Shown here one piece after another: positions 1 through 8,368 of a DNA stretch of 64,000 bases. The DNA lies in NCBI RefSeq assembly GCF_023149035.1, contig NZ_JAHXMY010000002.1, positions 124,001-188,000 of the forward strand. The letters are read 5' to 3'. The number at the start of each line of letters is the position of its first letter. Within the stretch, counting starts at the first letter, position 1. Below the pieces are notes generated by a model. The model made no database searches, was not told the DNA's origin, and saw nothing but the letters and a program-made list of their open reading frames with translations. The DNA comes from Microbacterium sp. EYE_78 (GTDB taxonomy: Bacteria; Actinomycetota; Actinomycetes; Actinomycetales; Microbacteriaceae). Position numbers and translations under genes: made by a program.

Positions 1-1036
1 CGAAGTAGCGGATGACGCCGAGGCAGTCGCAGCCGAGCTCGAGGTGGTTCGCGTTCTTGCCGAGCAGGTACTCGCCCGCGTCGAAGTAGCTGATCCAGAA
101 CCGGGTCGGCGAGGTGTCGCCGTAGGGCACCACCATCTCGGGGATGCTCGCGCGACTGAGCACCGACCGGCCGGCGAAGCGGATGTCGTGGAGGACGAGT
201 CCCTCGCGCGCGTTGAAGTCCACGCGCATCGACCAGTCCTCCCAATCGACGAGCGACCCCTGCACCGAGAAGCTCGGACCGTCGGGCTGCGCGATCTCGA
301 TCGGGCGCAGCGACTCGCGCGCCGGGCCCACGGCATCCGGGGTGTACTTGCCCGAGCCGCTCGGGACGGGGACATCGCCCTCGTCCTCGATCCCGATCAC
401 GCGGTTCTCGATGAGGTCGACGTGGACGATGAGGCCTTCGACGGGGTGGGCCCAGGCGACGTCGTCCTCGCTGTCGCGAAGGAAGGTGAGGGAGCGGATC
501 ACGCGGCGGCCGACCTCGTTCTCGCGCCCCACGAAACCGGGCGCGAGCGGCGAGCAGAAGGCGAGGTCGCACCGGTCGGCCAGCCCGCGTCGCGTCATCG
601 CCGCCCGCCACTCCGGGGATGCCTTGACGATCTCGGCGGCCCGCTCATACTCCTCGAACAGGTACTGCGGCTGCCCGTACGGCGCGGCCGTCGTGTCGTG
701 GCGCCGCTGCGAGACGACCCTGCCAGCCGTCACCGACACGATCGCCTCGACCACGTCCCCGGTCGCGGTGTCGAGCAGCGTGGCGTCCACCAGCCGGTCG
801 AAGGGGGAGCCCTCGGTCCAGGTCGCGAGCTCGGACTTGTCGGGCTCGTCGGGGAGGAGCATCGGCACGCGCACGGTCTCGGCGAGGAGCCCCGCCTCGA
901 CGAGGATCTCGCGGGCGCGGCTGATCTCGTCGGCGGTGAGCGGGTCGAGCGGATGCCGCGGCGTCGCGGGGACGGCGCGCAGCGGGATCAGGTCGGGATT
1001 GCCGCCCGGGTGGTCGGGCGCGTCGGTGTGGGTCAT
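1..1036 (-). CDS. Copper-containing primary amine oxidase, N-terminal part (cut by window edge)
   Basis: Oxidises primary amines to aldehyde, ammonia and hydrogen peroxide using Cu and topaquinone. The first 345 residues are visible. The closing stretch, with YFDAGEYLLG and HLELGCDCLG, matches the conserved core of bacterial phenethylamine/tyramine oxidases. D319 sits where the catalytic base lies in the Arthrobacter enzyme. The topaquinone tyrosine and the copper histidines lie beyond base 1 and cannot be checked. The ATG start has GGAGACTGCC just upstream. It follows an ABC importer operon on the same strand, separated by a hairpin, which suggests import and oxidation of an amine. Given the homoprotocatechuate genes nearby, tyramine or dopamine are natural candidates, but this is inference. 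Confidence 0.9.
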   Translation of the reverse strand, partial: MTHTDAPDHPGGNPDLIPLRAVPATPRHPLDPLTADEISRAREILVEAGLLAETVRVPMLLPDEPDKSELATWTEGSPFDRLVDATLLDTATGDVVEAIVSVTAGRVVSQRRHDTTAAPYGQPQYLFEEYERAAEIVKASPEWRAAMTRRGLADRCDLAFCSPLAPGFVGRENEVGRRVIRSLTFLRDSEDDVAWAHPVEGLIVHVDLIENRVIGIEDEGDVPVPSGSGKYTPDAVGPARESLRPIEIAQPDGPSFSVQGSLVDWEDWSMRVDFNAREGLVLHDIRFAGRSVLSRASIPEMVVPYGDTSPTRFWISYFDAGEYLLGKNANHLELGCDCLGVIRYF

Positions 1037-1072
1037 GGCAGTCTCCTCGAGGATCACTCCAGTGTCGTCCGA

Positions 1073-1104
1073 GTGCACCGGCGATCGCTTGCCCGCCGGT
1101 GCAC
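1073..1104 (-). terminator. Hairpin between ABC operon and amine oxidase
   Basis: A perfect 11-bp inverted repeat (GTGCACCGGCG at 1073-1083, complement at 1094-1104) with a 10-nt loop. It lies 31 nt after the ATPase stop and before the amine oxidase RBS. There is no clear U tract. It is probably a terminator or attenuator that separates expression of importer and oxidase. Confidence 0.6.
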
Positions 1105-1134
1105 GCACCCTGACCCTGCGGGCGCGCTCCGCCG

Positions 1135-1884
1135 TCAGGCGGTGAAGCGCGCGAGGAACGCGCGGGTGCGCTCCTCACGCGGATGCCGCAGCACGGCCGA
1201 CGGCGGGCCCTGCTCGACGATCGTGCCGGCGTCGAGGAAGACGACGCGGTCGGCGACGTCGCGGGCGAACGCCATCTCGTGCGTCGCCATGAGGATCGTC
1301 GCGCCTTCCGACGCGAGGTCGCGGACGAGCTCGAGGACCTCGCCGACGAGCTCCGGATCGAGCGCCGAGGTGATCTCGTCGAGCAGGAGCACCTCGGGGT
1401 CCGTCGCGATCGCGCGGGCGATCGCGACGCGCTGCTGCTGACCGCCTGACAGCCGGTCGGGGTGGTCCTTCGCCTTGTCGGCGAGTCCGACCCTGGCCAG
1501 CAGGTCCACTGCGCGGGCCTCGGCGTCGCGCCGCGGCATCCGGTGCACCACGCGGGACGCGAGCGTGACGTTGTCGAGCACCGACAGGTGCGGGAACAGG
1601 TTGAAGCTCTGGAACACGGCACCCATCCGCGCGCGCACGCGGTTGCCGTCGACGCGGGGGTCGGAGATGTCCTCGTCGCTGAGGAAGATCTGCCCATCGT
1701 CGATGGGCTCGAGCAGCCCCAGGCACCGCAGCAGCGTCGATTTGCCCGATCCGCTCGCGCCGATGAGCGCGACCACCTCGTGCGCGGCGAGCGAGACGTC
1801 GACCCCCTGCAGTACCTCGCGGTCGCCGAAGGACTTGTGGATGCCGGTCGCCCGCAGCACCGACGGCGTCAGGACGTCGCTCAC
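1135..1884 (-). CDS. Amino-acid-type ABC transporter ATP-binding protein
   Basis: ATPase subunit of a polar-amino-acid-type importer (GlnQ/HisP class), 249 residues, a normal family length. It shows Walker A GASGSGKST, signature LSGGQQQR, Walker B VLLLDEI and the H-loop ATHEM. The GTG at 1884 is chosen because it overlaps the upstream permease stop (GTGA) and begins just ahead of the ATPase fold. It is third in the order binding protein, permease, ATPase. The helical-domain stretch with VFQSFNLFPHLSVLDN is typical of amino-acid importers. The substrate cannot be read from the ATPase. The amine oxidase downstream hints at an amine or amino acid. Confidence 0.93.
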   Translation of the reverse strand: MSDVLTPSVLRATGIHKSFGDREVLQGVDVSLAAHEVVALIGASGSGKSTLLRCLGLLEPIDDGQIFLSDEDISDPRVDGNRVRARMGAVFQSFNLFPHLSVLDNVTLASRVVHRMPRRDAEARAVDLLARVGLADKAKDHPDRLSGGQQQRVAIARAIATDPEVLLLDEITSALDPELVGEVLELVRDLASEGATILMATHEMAFARDVADRVVFLDAGTIVEQGPPSAVLRHPREERTRAFLARFTA

Positions 1885-2726
1885 AGCACCGATCCCGTCT
1901 GCTCGCGCTCGCGCAGCCGCGCCGTGTACCAGTCCGCGAGGCGGATCGTGGGGATCGCGAGCAGGATGAAGAGGATGCCGGCGACGACGTACGGCGTGAA
2001 GTTGTAGGTCGTGGCGGTCACGGACCTTGCGGCGGCGATCGCGTCGATGCCGGCGATGATCGAGATGAGTCCCACGTCCTTCTGCATCGAGATGAAGTCG
2101 TTCATGAGCGCCGGCGTCATCTTGCGGAGGGCCTGGGGGAGGACCACCCGCCGGAGGGTCTGCACGTGGCTGAGCCCCAGGGCGCGGGCCGCGAGCCGCT
2201 GTGAGGGGTGCACGGACTCGATCCCCGCGCGGATCACCTCGGCGACGTAGGACGAATAGGTGAGGGTCACGGCGAGCACGCCGAGGAAGAGCTCGTCGAT
2301 CCGCTCGCCGACGACCGTCGGCAGGCCGAACCCGACCAGGTACAGCACGATGATGAACGGGAGTCCGCGGAAGAGGTCGGTGTACCCGGCAGCCAGCATC
2401 CGCACCGGGAAGAACACCGGGCCCCGCAGGGTGCGCAGCAGCGCGATGAGGAGGGCGACTCCGCCGACGGTGAAGATCGAGATCCCCAGCACCGTCAGGT
2501 TGACGAGGAAGCCGTCCCACACCTTCGGCAGCGCCTGCAGCGCGACGGCGGGGTCGAAGAAGCTCTGCTGGACCTTCGACCAGCCCTCCGTGTTGATGAC
2601 CGTCAGCCACACGACCGCCGCGAAGGCGAGGGTCGAGACGATGGCGATCAGCACGGATCGTCGCTCGCGGCCGCGCCGATAGGCGCGACGGTCGAGCTCG
2701 AGCTCGCTCGGGATGCGGGTGGTCAC
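1881..2726 (-). CDS. Amino-acid-type ABC transporter permease
   Basis: Membrane subunit of a HisM/GlnP-type importer, 281 residues. A basic N-terminus is followed by about six hydrophobic segments. The cytoplasmic coupling loop (EAA motif) reads RALGLSHVQTLRRVVLPQA, near residue 190. A single permease gene is present, so a homodimer is likely. It starts 20 nt after the binding-protein stop and overlaps the ATPase start by 4 nt, so the three genes are probably translationally coupled. Nothing in the sequence fixes the substrate. Confidence 0.92.
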   Translation of the reverse strand: MTTRIPSELELDRRAYRRGRERRSVLIAIVSTLAFAAVVWLTVINTEGWSKVQQSFFDPAVALQALPKVWDGFLVNLTVLGISIFTVGGVALLIALLRTLRGPVFFPVRMLAAGYTDLFRGLPFIIVLYLVGFGLPTVVGERIDELFLGVLAVTLTYSSYVAEVIRAGIESVHPSQRLAARALGLSHVQTLRRVVLPQALRKMTPALMNDFISMQKDVGLISIIAGIDAIAAARSVTATTYNFTPYVVAGILFILLAIPTIRLADWYTARLREREQTGSVL

Positions 2727-2746
2727 GGATCGACGCTAGCGCGCCC

Positions 2747-3613
2747 TCACTGCAGCTCGGTCACGCCCTCCGTGAGACCCGACAGCCACTCCTCTTCCAG
2801 GTCGGCGAGCGTGCCGTCCTCGCGGAGCTCGTCGACGGCCGCGCTGACGGCGGGCGTCAGCGGCGAGTCCTTCGCGAGCAGCAGGCCCCACTGGTCCTCG
2901 ATGCCCGACTTCGGCAGCTCGCCGACGAAGAACGAGTCCTCGATGTAGAAGTTGACCGCGACGTAGGCGGTCGGGGTGTCGAGGACGACGGCGTCGACCT
3001 GACCGGCGCTCAGGGCGGCGGTCGCGTCCTCGTTGGAGTTGTAGAGCTTCGGCTCGAGCCCGAGGTCCAGGGCGTCCAGCGTGAGTGCGCTGGTGCTGTT
3101 CGCCATCGCGCCGATCGTGATGTCCTTCAGTCCGTCGAGGTCGGTGACGCCGTCAGCCGCGCCGCCCTTCAGGGCGATGAGGGACTGGCTGGCGGAGTAG
3201 TAGGGCGACGAGAAGTCGACACCCTGCTTGCGCTCGTCGGTGATCGTGTACTGCTGGACGTTGAAGTCGAAGCTCTTGGGGCCGGGCGCGATCGCCGCGT
3301 CGAAGCTCGTACGGACCCACTCGACGTCGCCCTCGGCGAAGCCCAGCTTGTCCGCGACGGCGTAGGCGACCGCGGCCTCGAACCCCTCGCCCGAGGCGGG
3401 GTCGTCGTCGATGACGTAGGGCTCGTACGCCGTCTCGCCGGTGGCGATCGTGAGCTTGCCGGGGGTGACGTAGTCGTCGGGGGAGGGCGCGGCATCCGTC
3501 GCCTCGGCGGACGACCCACCGGCGGGTGCGTTCGTCGCGCAGCCGGCGAAGAGGAGGGCGAAGGCCGCGGCGGATGCGGCGACGGCGGTGCGCAGGGCGG
3601 GACGACGGGACAT
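2747..3613 (-). CDS. ABC transporter substrate-binding lipoprotein, family 3 type
   Basis: Extracellular solute-binding lipoprotein, 288 residues. A basic N-terminus and hydrophobic stretch end in the lipobox LLFAGC (acylated Cys near residue 25), followed by a Gly/Ala/Ser-rich linker. The mature part has the two-lobed SBP_bac_3 pattern (GKLTIATGETAYEPY early; FDFNVQQYTITDERKQGVDFSSPYY in the middle). It is the first gene of the importer operon. The 167-nt gap upstream, shared with a divergent epimerase-like gene, should hold the operon promoter. The family mostly binds polar amino acids, but related proteins bind amines and opines, so the linked amine oxidase makes an amine ligand possible. 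Confidence 0.92.
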   Translation of the reverse strand: MSRRPALRTAVAASAAAFALLFAGCATNAPAGGSSAEATDAAPSPDDYVTPGKLTIATGETAYEPYVIDDDPASGEGFEAAVAYAVADKLGFAEGDVEWVRTSFDAAIAPGPKSFDFNVQQYTITDERKQGVDFSSPYYSASQSLIALKGGAADGVTDLDGLKDITIGAMANSTSALTLDALDLGLEPKLYNSNEDATAALSAGQVDAVVLDTPTAYVAVNFYIEDSFFVGELPKSGIEDQWGLLLAKDSPLTPAVSAAVDELREDGTLADLEEEWLSGLTEGVTELQ

Positions 3614-3780
3614 GGTGCCTCCGGGAAGCGGCCGAGGGTGCTCGGAGCGGGGATCGGGTGGTGCTCGGGATGCGGTGCGCCGGGCTCCGGCACCATTGTC
3701 GCGCGCGAGGGGATGCCGGGGGTGCGGCGGCGTCGCTTTGTTACACGCCCGTCATCGGCGGGGATTGAGAGGATGGCGGG

Positions 3781-4578
3781 ATGATCCCCGCGCGCACCCT
3801 GCTGGTCGGTTCCGGACGCATCGGGTCGCGGGTGGCCGCGGCCCTCCGGAGCGGTGGCGCCGAGGCCGTGACGCTCCGGCGCTCGCCGGCATCCGATCCG
3901 GCGTCGTCGCACGTCGTGGCCGACGTGGGCGCGCCCCTCGCCGACCCCCTTCCCGCGGTGGATGCGGTCGTGTTCACCCTGCCGCCGGGCGCGGAGCCCT
4001 CGTTCCTCGCCGACGCCGTCGCGCACGTCGCGCGCGCCCTGCCCGTCCCGGCCGCGCGGACGGTGTTCGTCTCGTCGACTCGGGTGTTCGAGGGGCACAC
4101 GGACGGGCATCCCCTCACCGAGGACGACGAGCCCCGACCGCGCAGCGAGCGCGCCCGCCAGCTCGTGGCGGGCGAGGCGCGCGCCGTGGAGCTGCTGGGA
4201 GCGAGCGTCCTGCGTCCCGCGGGGATCTACGGCCCCGGGCGGGACCGGCTCATCCGGCAGGTGCTCGAAGGCGAACCCGTCGACCACGATCGGCGGACCA
4301 ACCGCCTGCACGAGACCGACGTCGTGCGGGCGATCCTCGCACTGCTCGATGCCGCCGACCCGCCCCAGCTGCTGCTCGGCGCGGACGAGCGGCCGGCCAC
4401 CCTCGGCGAGGTCGTCGCCTTCCTCGCCGAGCGGCTCGGCGTGCCGGTGCCGCCTCGAGCGGAGGCGGCGGAGCGCCGAGGGACGGTCCTGGACGGATCG
4501 CGGCTCCGGACGGTGCTGGGCGGCCTGGCCTACCCGACGTTCGAGGACGGCTACGGGGAGATGCTCGCTGCACGGTGA
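3781..4578 (+). CDS. NAD(P)-binding epimerase/reductase-like protein (YeeZ type)
   Basis: Short NAD(P)-dependent epimerase/dehydratase-like protein of 265 residues with an N-terminal Rossmann fold. The dinucleotide motif GSGRIGSRVA lies at about residues 10-19. VFVSSTRVFEG marks beta-strand 4 and the serine region. RPAGIYGPGR is typical of the extended SDR and YeeZ-like groups. The usual YxxxK pair is not evident, so the catalytic role is uncertain. It begins just after a 167-nt intergenic region shared with the divergent binding-protein gene. Function and substrate are unknown. Confidence 0.75.
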   Translation: MIPARTLLVGSGRIGSRVAAALRSGGAEAVTLRRSPASDPASSHVVADVGAPLADPLPAVDAVVFTLPPGAEPSFLADAVAHVARALPVPAARTVFVSSTRVFEGHTDGHPLTEDDEPRPRSERARQLVAGEARAVELLGASVLRPAGIYGPGRDRLIRQVLEGEPVDHDRRTNRLHETDVVRAILALLDAADPPQLLLGADERPATLGEVVAFLAERLGVPVPPRAEAAERRGTVLDGSRLRTVLGGLAYPTFEDGYGEMLAAR

Positions 4579-4633
4579 GGCGGGCTCGACGCGCGGTCTG
4601 GCCCCCGTCCGAGGCCCGCGCGAGGATGGTCGA

Positions 4634-5602
4634 ATGACGACCGACCCGGCGATCCTCGCGTGGCTGCTCGACTCGGATCCGGCGCTGCGCTGGCAGGTCG
4701 AACGAGACCTCGCCGGTGCCGACGCGGACACCTGGCAGGAGACCCGCCGACGGGTCGCGACGGAGGGCTTCGGTGCGGCGCTCCTCGCACAGCAGGGCCA
4801 GGACGGCCAGTGGGAGGGCGGGGCGTTCTTCCCCGCGAACTTCTTCGGCAGCCCCGAGGCGGAGATGCCGGGCCAGCCGTGGACGGCGACCACCTGGGTG
4901 CTGAAGGACCTGCGGGAATGGGGTGCCCCGGCATCCGCCCTCGAGGGCACCGCGCAGCAGCTGGACCGGCACAGCCGCTGGGAGTACGAGGACATGCCCT
5001 ATTGGGGCGGCGAGGTCGATGTCTGCATCAACTCCTACACGCTGGCCGCCGGGGCCTGGCTGGATGCCGATGTGTCACGGCTCGTGCGGTGGTTCCCCGA
5101 GCACCAGCTCGCCGACGGCGGCTGGAACTGCGAGGCTGAGGAGGGCGACTCCATGCGCGGCTCGTTCCACTCGACGCTGGGTGCGGTCCGCGGCATGCTC
5201 GCGTGGGAGCGGTCGACCGGCGACACGAGGCTGCGGGCGAGCAGGCATCGGGGCGAAGGGTACCTGCTGGAGCGGCGTCTGCTGTACCGGCTGTCGACCG
5301 GGGAGCCGGTCGCGCCCTTCGTCCGGGAGTTCGTCTTCCCGAACCGGTATCGCTACAGCGCGCTCGCGGCGCTCGACCACTTCCGCGACGTCTCGCTGCT
5401 CGAGGGAGCGGCCCCGGACGAACGCCTTGCCGATGCGGTCGGGCTGGTGCGCGAGCGCAGGCAGGCCGACGGCACCTGGCACCAGGACCGGCGCCTCGAG
5501 GGGCGACGCTGGTTCGAGATCGATGCGCCGGAAGGGCAGCCCTCGCGATGGCTCACCTTCCTCGCGCTGCGGGTGCTCGCGTGGTGGGACGCCGCCCGCT
5601 GA
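4634..5602 (+). CDS. Terpene-cyclase-fold (prenyltransferase/squalene-oxidase repeat) protein
   Basis: A 322-residue protein of the alpha/alpha-barrel superfamily. It carries QW-like repeats (QDGQWEGG, LADGGWNCE, QADGTWHQD) spaced through an all-helical protein. The catalytic DxDD of squalene-hopene cyclases is not visible, so it is probably not a true cyclase. Small proteins of this kind are usually annotated only as squalene cyclase-like. The ATG lies 55 nt after the preceding epimerase-like gene and could be co-transcribed with it. It converges on the hpaI-like gene with about 20 nt between stops. Function unknown. Confidence 0.7.
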   Translation: MTTDPAILAWLLDSDPALRWQVERDLAGADADTWQETRRRVATEGFGAALLAQQGQDGQWEGGAFFPANFFGSPEAEMPGQPWTATTWVLKDLREWGAPASALEGTAQQLDRHSRWEYEDMPYWGGEVDVCINSYTLAAGAWLDADVSRLVRWFPEHQLADGGWNCEAEEGDSMRGSFHSTLGAVRGMLAWERSTGDTRLRASRHRGEGYLLERRLLYRLSTGEPVAPFVREFVFPNRYRYSALAALDHFRDVSLLEGAAPDERLADAVGLVRERRQADGTWHQDRRLEGRRWFEIDAPEGQPSRWLTFLALRVLAWWDAAR

Positions 5603-5623
5603 CGACGCCCGACCGCCGGGGCG

Positions 5624-6406
5624 TCAGCCGCGCGGCTCGACCCATCGCGCCGCGAGCGCCTCGGAGCCGCGGGCGAGGAGGGTGACGTCGGCGCCGACGA
5701 GCACGAACGACGCCCCCTCGTCGAGGTACCGCTGCGCGGCAGCCGGATCGAACGCGTTGACCCCGACGGGCGTGCCCGTGCCGCGCACCGCGGCGAACGC
5801 CTCGAGGACGGCGGCGACGACGTCGGGATGCGTCTGCGCGCCGAGCAGGCCCATCGACGCCGCCAGGTCGCTCGGCCCGACGAAGACGCCGTCCACACCG
5901 TCGACCGAGGCGATCTCGGCGGCGTTGCGCACGCCTGCGGTCGTCTCGACCTGCACGAACAGCGAGACGTGCCGGTCGGCGCCGGCGAGGTAGTCCTCGA
6001 CGCGGTTCCAGCGAGCCGAGCGGGCGAGGGCGGACCCGACCCCGCGGCGTCCGCGCGGCGGGTACCGCACGGCTTCGACGAGCTCCGCCGCCTGCGCGGC
6101 CGTGTCGACCATCGGCACGAGGATGTTCTGCGCGCCGAGGTCGAGCACCTGCTTGATCGTCACGACGTCACCGATCGGCACGCGGACGACCGCCGTCACG
6201 GGGGCGGCGGCGACGGCCTGCAGCTGGGCGAGCACCGACTCGAGCCCGTTCGGCGAGTGCTCCATGTCGATGAGCAGCCAGTCGAGGCCCGCGCCCGCGC
6301 AGATCTCTGCGACCAGCGGCGACCCGGAGCACACCCACATGCCGGCGAGGGGACGGTCGGCATCCGCCAGCGCCTCCCGGAACGTCGGGTTCAGATGAAA
6401 CGGCAT
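5624..6406 (-). CDS. hpaI: 4-hydroxy-2-oxoheptanedioate aldolase (HpcH/HpaI family)
   Basis: Class II pyruvate aldolase, 260 residues. It splits 4-hydroxy-2-oxoheptane-1,7-dioate to pyruvate and succinic semialdehyde, the last step of homoprotocatechuate meta-cleavage. It shows the HpcH/HpaI barrel motifs AGLDWLLIDMEHSPNG (catalytic His region), VQVETTAGVRNA (metal-binding Glu) and VFVGPSDLAASMG. Its start overlaps the hydratase stop by 16 nt, so the two are tightly coupled. It is the last gene of the hpa operon. Related enzymes act on other 2-oxo acids, but the neighbours make this assignment strong. Confidence 0.9.
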   Translation of the reverse strand: MPFHLNPTFREALADADRPLAGMWVCSGSPLVAEICAGAGLDWLLIDMEHSPNGLESVLAQLQAVAAAPVTAVVRVPIGDVVTIKQVLDLGAQNILVPMVDTAAQAAELVEAVRYPPRGRRGVGSALARSARWNRVEDYLAGADRHVSLFVQVETTAGVRNAAEIASVDGVDGVFVGPSDLAASMGLLGAQTHPDVVAAVLEAFAAVRGTGTPVGVNAFDPAAAQRYLDEGASFVLVGADVTLLARGSEALAARWVEPRG

Positions 6407-7176
6407 TCGATGACTCCCATCGGCCCATAGTCGCAGCGCACCTCGTCGCCCCGCGACACCCACATCGGTCGCGTGAACGAGCCCGCGAGGATGATCTCGC
6501 CCGCCTCGAGCCGCGCACCGTGCTGGTGGATCTTGTTGGCGAGCCAGGCGACGCCCGTCGCGGGGTGGCCGAGGACGCCCTGGGCCACCCCGGTTTCTTC
6601 GATCTCGCCGTTCCGCGACAGCACCCCCGGCACCCAGCGCAGGTCGATCTCGTCGGGGCGTCGATGCTCCGTGCCGAGGACCATCGCCCCGTACGCGGCG
6701 TTGTCGCTGATCGTGTCGACGATCGTCCGCCCCTCGAGCTCGATGTGCGAGTTCAGCACCTCGAGCGCGGGCACGGCGTGGTCGATCGCCTCGAGGGCGT
6801 CCTCGAGCGTGCAGTCGGGGCCCTCGAGGGGCCTCGCCAGCACGAAGGCCAGCTCGACCTCGATCCGCACATTCGAGAAGTGGTCGACGGGGATGCTGTC
6901 GCCCGACCGGTAGACGGTGTCGTCGAACATGACCCCGTAGTCGGGCTCCGTGATCCCGGTCGCCTGCTGCATCGCCTTCGAGGTCAGCCCGATCTTGCGG
7001 CCGACGAGACGCCGGCCCGACGCGATCATCCGGTCGCGCCAGACGCCCTGGATGGCGTAGGAGTCCTCGACCGTCGCCTGCGGGTAGCGGGTGGTGATCC
7101 GCGGGATGACGCCGTGCGTGCGGTCGGCCTCGGCGAGCTCGTCGGCGATGCGCGAGACGTCGTCGTCGGACAGCAT
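6391..7176 (-). CDS. hpaH: 2-oxo-hept-4-ene-1,7-dioate hydratase
   Basis: Hydratase of the FAH/MhpD superfamily, 261 residues. It hydrates the 2-oxo-heptenedioate intermediate to the substrate of HpaI. Family motifs are RKIGLTSKAMQQ near residue 60, the acidic metal-binding IEVELAFVLARPL near 110, and DTISDNAAYGAMVLG. The ATG overlaps the HpaD stop as TGATG, and the end overlaps hpaI. Close relatives act on 2-hydroxypenta-2,4-dienoate in other meta-cleavage pathways. The adjacent HpaD, HpaE and HpaI decide in favour of HpaH. Confidence 0.9.
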   Translation of the reverse strand: MLSDDDVSRIADELAEADRTHGVIPRITTRYPQATVEDSYAIQGVWRDRMIASGRRLVGRKIGLTSKAMQQATGITEPDYGVMFDDTVYRSGDSIPVDHFSNVRIEVELAFVLARPLEGPDCTLEDALEAIDHAVPALEVLNSHIELEGRTIVDTISDNAAYGAMVLGTEHRRPDEIDLRWVPGVLSRNGEIEETGVAQGVLGHPATGVAWLANKIHQHGARLEAGEIILAGSFTRPMWVSRGDEVRCDYGPMGVIECRFI

Positions 7177-8339
7177 CAGAGCTGGTTCCCCAGCTTGTAC
7201 TCGCCCTGCTTCCACGACGGCATCGCCTCGTCGTCGCCCTTGCGGGTGTACGAGAAGCCGTCGGCGCCGATCGTGACCGCCATCTCGCTGCGGTGCGCGC
7301 GGGTGCGGACCGGCTGCGGGTTGCCGTCGAGATCGAGGACGAGGGATGCCTCGGTGTACCAGGACGGGACCACGGGGTTGCCCCAGAAGTCGCGGCGCTG
7401 GTTGTCGTGCACGTCCCACGTGACCACGGGGTTGTCGGGGTCGCCGGTGTAGTAGTCCTGCGTGTAGATCTCCACACGGTGGCCGTCGGGGTCGCGGAGG
7501 TAGAGGTAGAACGCGTTCGAGACGCCGTGACGGCCCGGCCCGCGCTCGATCGCGTCAGAGCGTCGCAGGGCGCCGAGCTTGTCGCAGATCGCGAGGATGT
7601 TGTGCTTCTCATGCGTCGCGAAGGCGACGTGGTGCATGCGCGGGCCGTCGCCGCCGGTCGCGGCGGTGTCGTGCACGGTGGGCTTCCGCCGCATCCACGC
7701 CGCGTAGACCGTGCCGTCCTCGTCCTGGATGTCCTCGGTCACCCGGAACCCCAGGTCCTGGTAGTGGCGCACCGCGCGCGGGACGTCGGGCGTCACCTGG
7801 TTGAAGTGGTCGAGGCGCACGAGCTCGCCGGGGATCTGCAGGTCGTACCGCCACGACAACCGCTCCACGTGCTCGCTCTGGTGGAAGAACTCGTACGGGA
7901 AGCCGAGCGGGTCCTCGACGCGCACCGAGTCGCCGATGCCCTTCGTGAACCCCTCGGTGCGGCGCTCGACGCGGCATCCGATCTCCTCGTAGAACGCGAC
8001 CGCCCGGTCGAGGTCTTCGGGCGTGCGGACGCGGTACGAGAACGCGGCGACGGCGGCGACGGGACCCTTCCGCAGTACGAGGTTGTGGTGGATGAACTCC
8101 TCGGTCGAGCGCAGGTAGATGACCTCGTCGTCCTCCTCGGTGACGTGGAGTCCCAGGATGTCGACGTAGAACTGGCGGGATGCCGCGAGGTCGGTGACGA
8201 CCAGGTCCATGTACGCGCAGCGCAGGATGTCGGGGGCGGGGGAGGTGGGGGTCTGCACCGGGTCGTCGGTGTGGATCGGGGCTTCTTGCGAGACGAAGAA
8301 CCCGGAGGAGGTCTTGGTCATGCCGTCGCGGTGGCTCAT
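7176..8339 (-). CDS. hpaD: Homoprotocatechuate 2,3-dioxygenase (extradiol, vicinal oxygen chelate type)
   Basis: Ring-cleaving dioxygenase for 3,4-dihydroxyphenylacetate, 387 residues. It closely resembles my recollection of the Brevibacterium fuscum Fe(II) enzyme, including LRCAYM, RLDHFNQVTPDVPR, RMHHVAFATHEKHN and HRVEIYTQDYYTGDPDNP. Metal ligands map to H178, H237 and E290. Their spacing (59 and 53) is the same as H155, H214 and E267 of that enzyme. H223 matches its acid-base H200. The ATG at 8339 has AAGGACG upstream. An internal ATG at 8321 is a weaker alternative. The N-terminus is about 23 residues longer than the reference. The sequence cannot distinguish Fe from Mn. Confidence 0.96.
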   Translation of the reverse strand: MSHRDGMTKTSSGFFVSQEAPIHTDDPVQTPTSPAPDILRCAYMDLVVTDLAASRQFYVDILGLHVTEEDDEVIYLRSTEEFIHHNLVLRKGPVAAVAAFSYRVRTPEDLDRAVAFYEEIGCRVERRTEGFTKGIGDSVRVEDPLGFPYEFFHQSEHVERLSWRYDLQIPGELVRLDHFNQVTPDVPRAVRHYQDLGFRVTEDIQDEDGTVYAAWMRRKPTVHDTAATGGDGPRMHHVAFATHEKHNILAICDKLGALRRSDAIERGPGRHGVSNAFYLYLRDPDGHRVEIYTQDYYTGDPDNPVVTWDVHDNQRRDFWGNPVVPSWYTEASLVLDLDGNPQPVRTRAHRSEMAVTIGADGFSYTRKGDDEAMPSWKQGEYKLGNQL

Positions 8340-8368
8340 GTCAGCGTCCTTGCGTGATCGAGGCGGGT

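Noticed and set aside
44..1441. A 465-codon plus-strand frame at the start of the window
   Set aside because: It is antisense to the amine oxidase and ABC ATPase genes, whose motifs are unmistakable.
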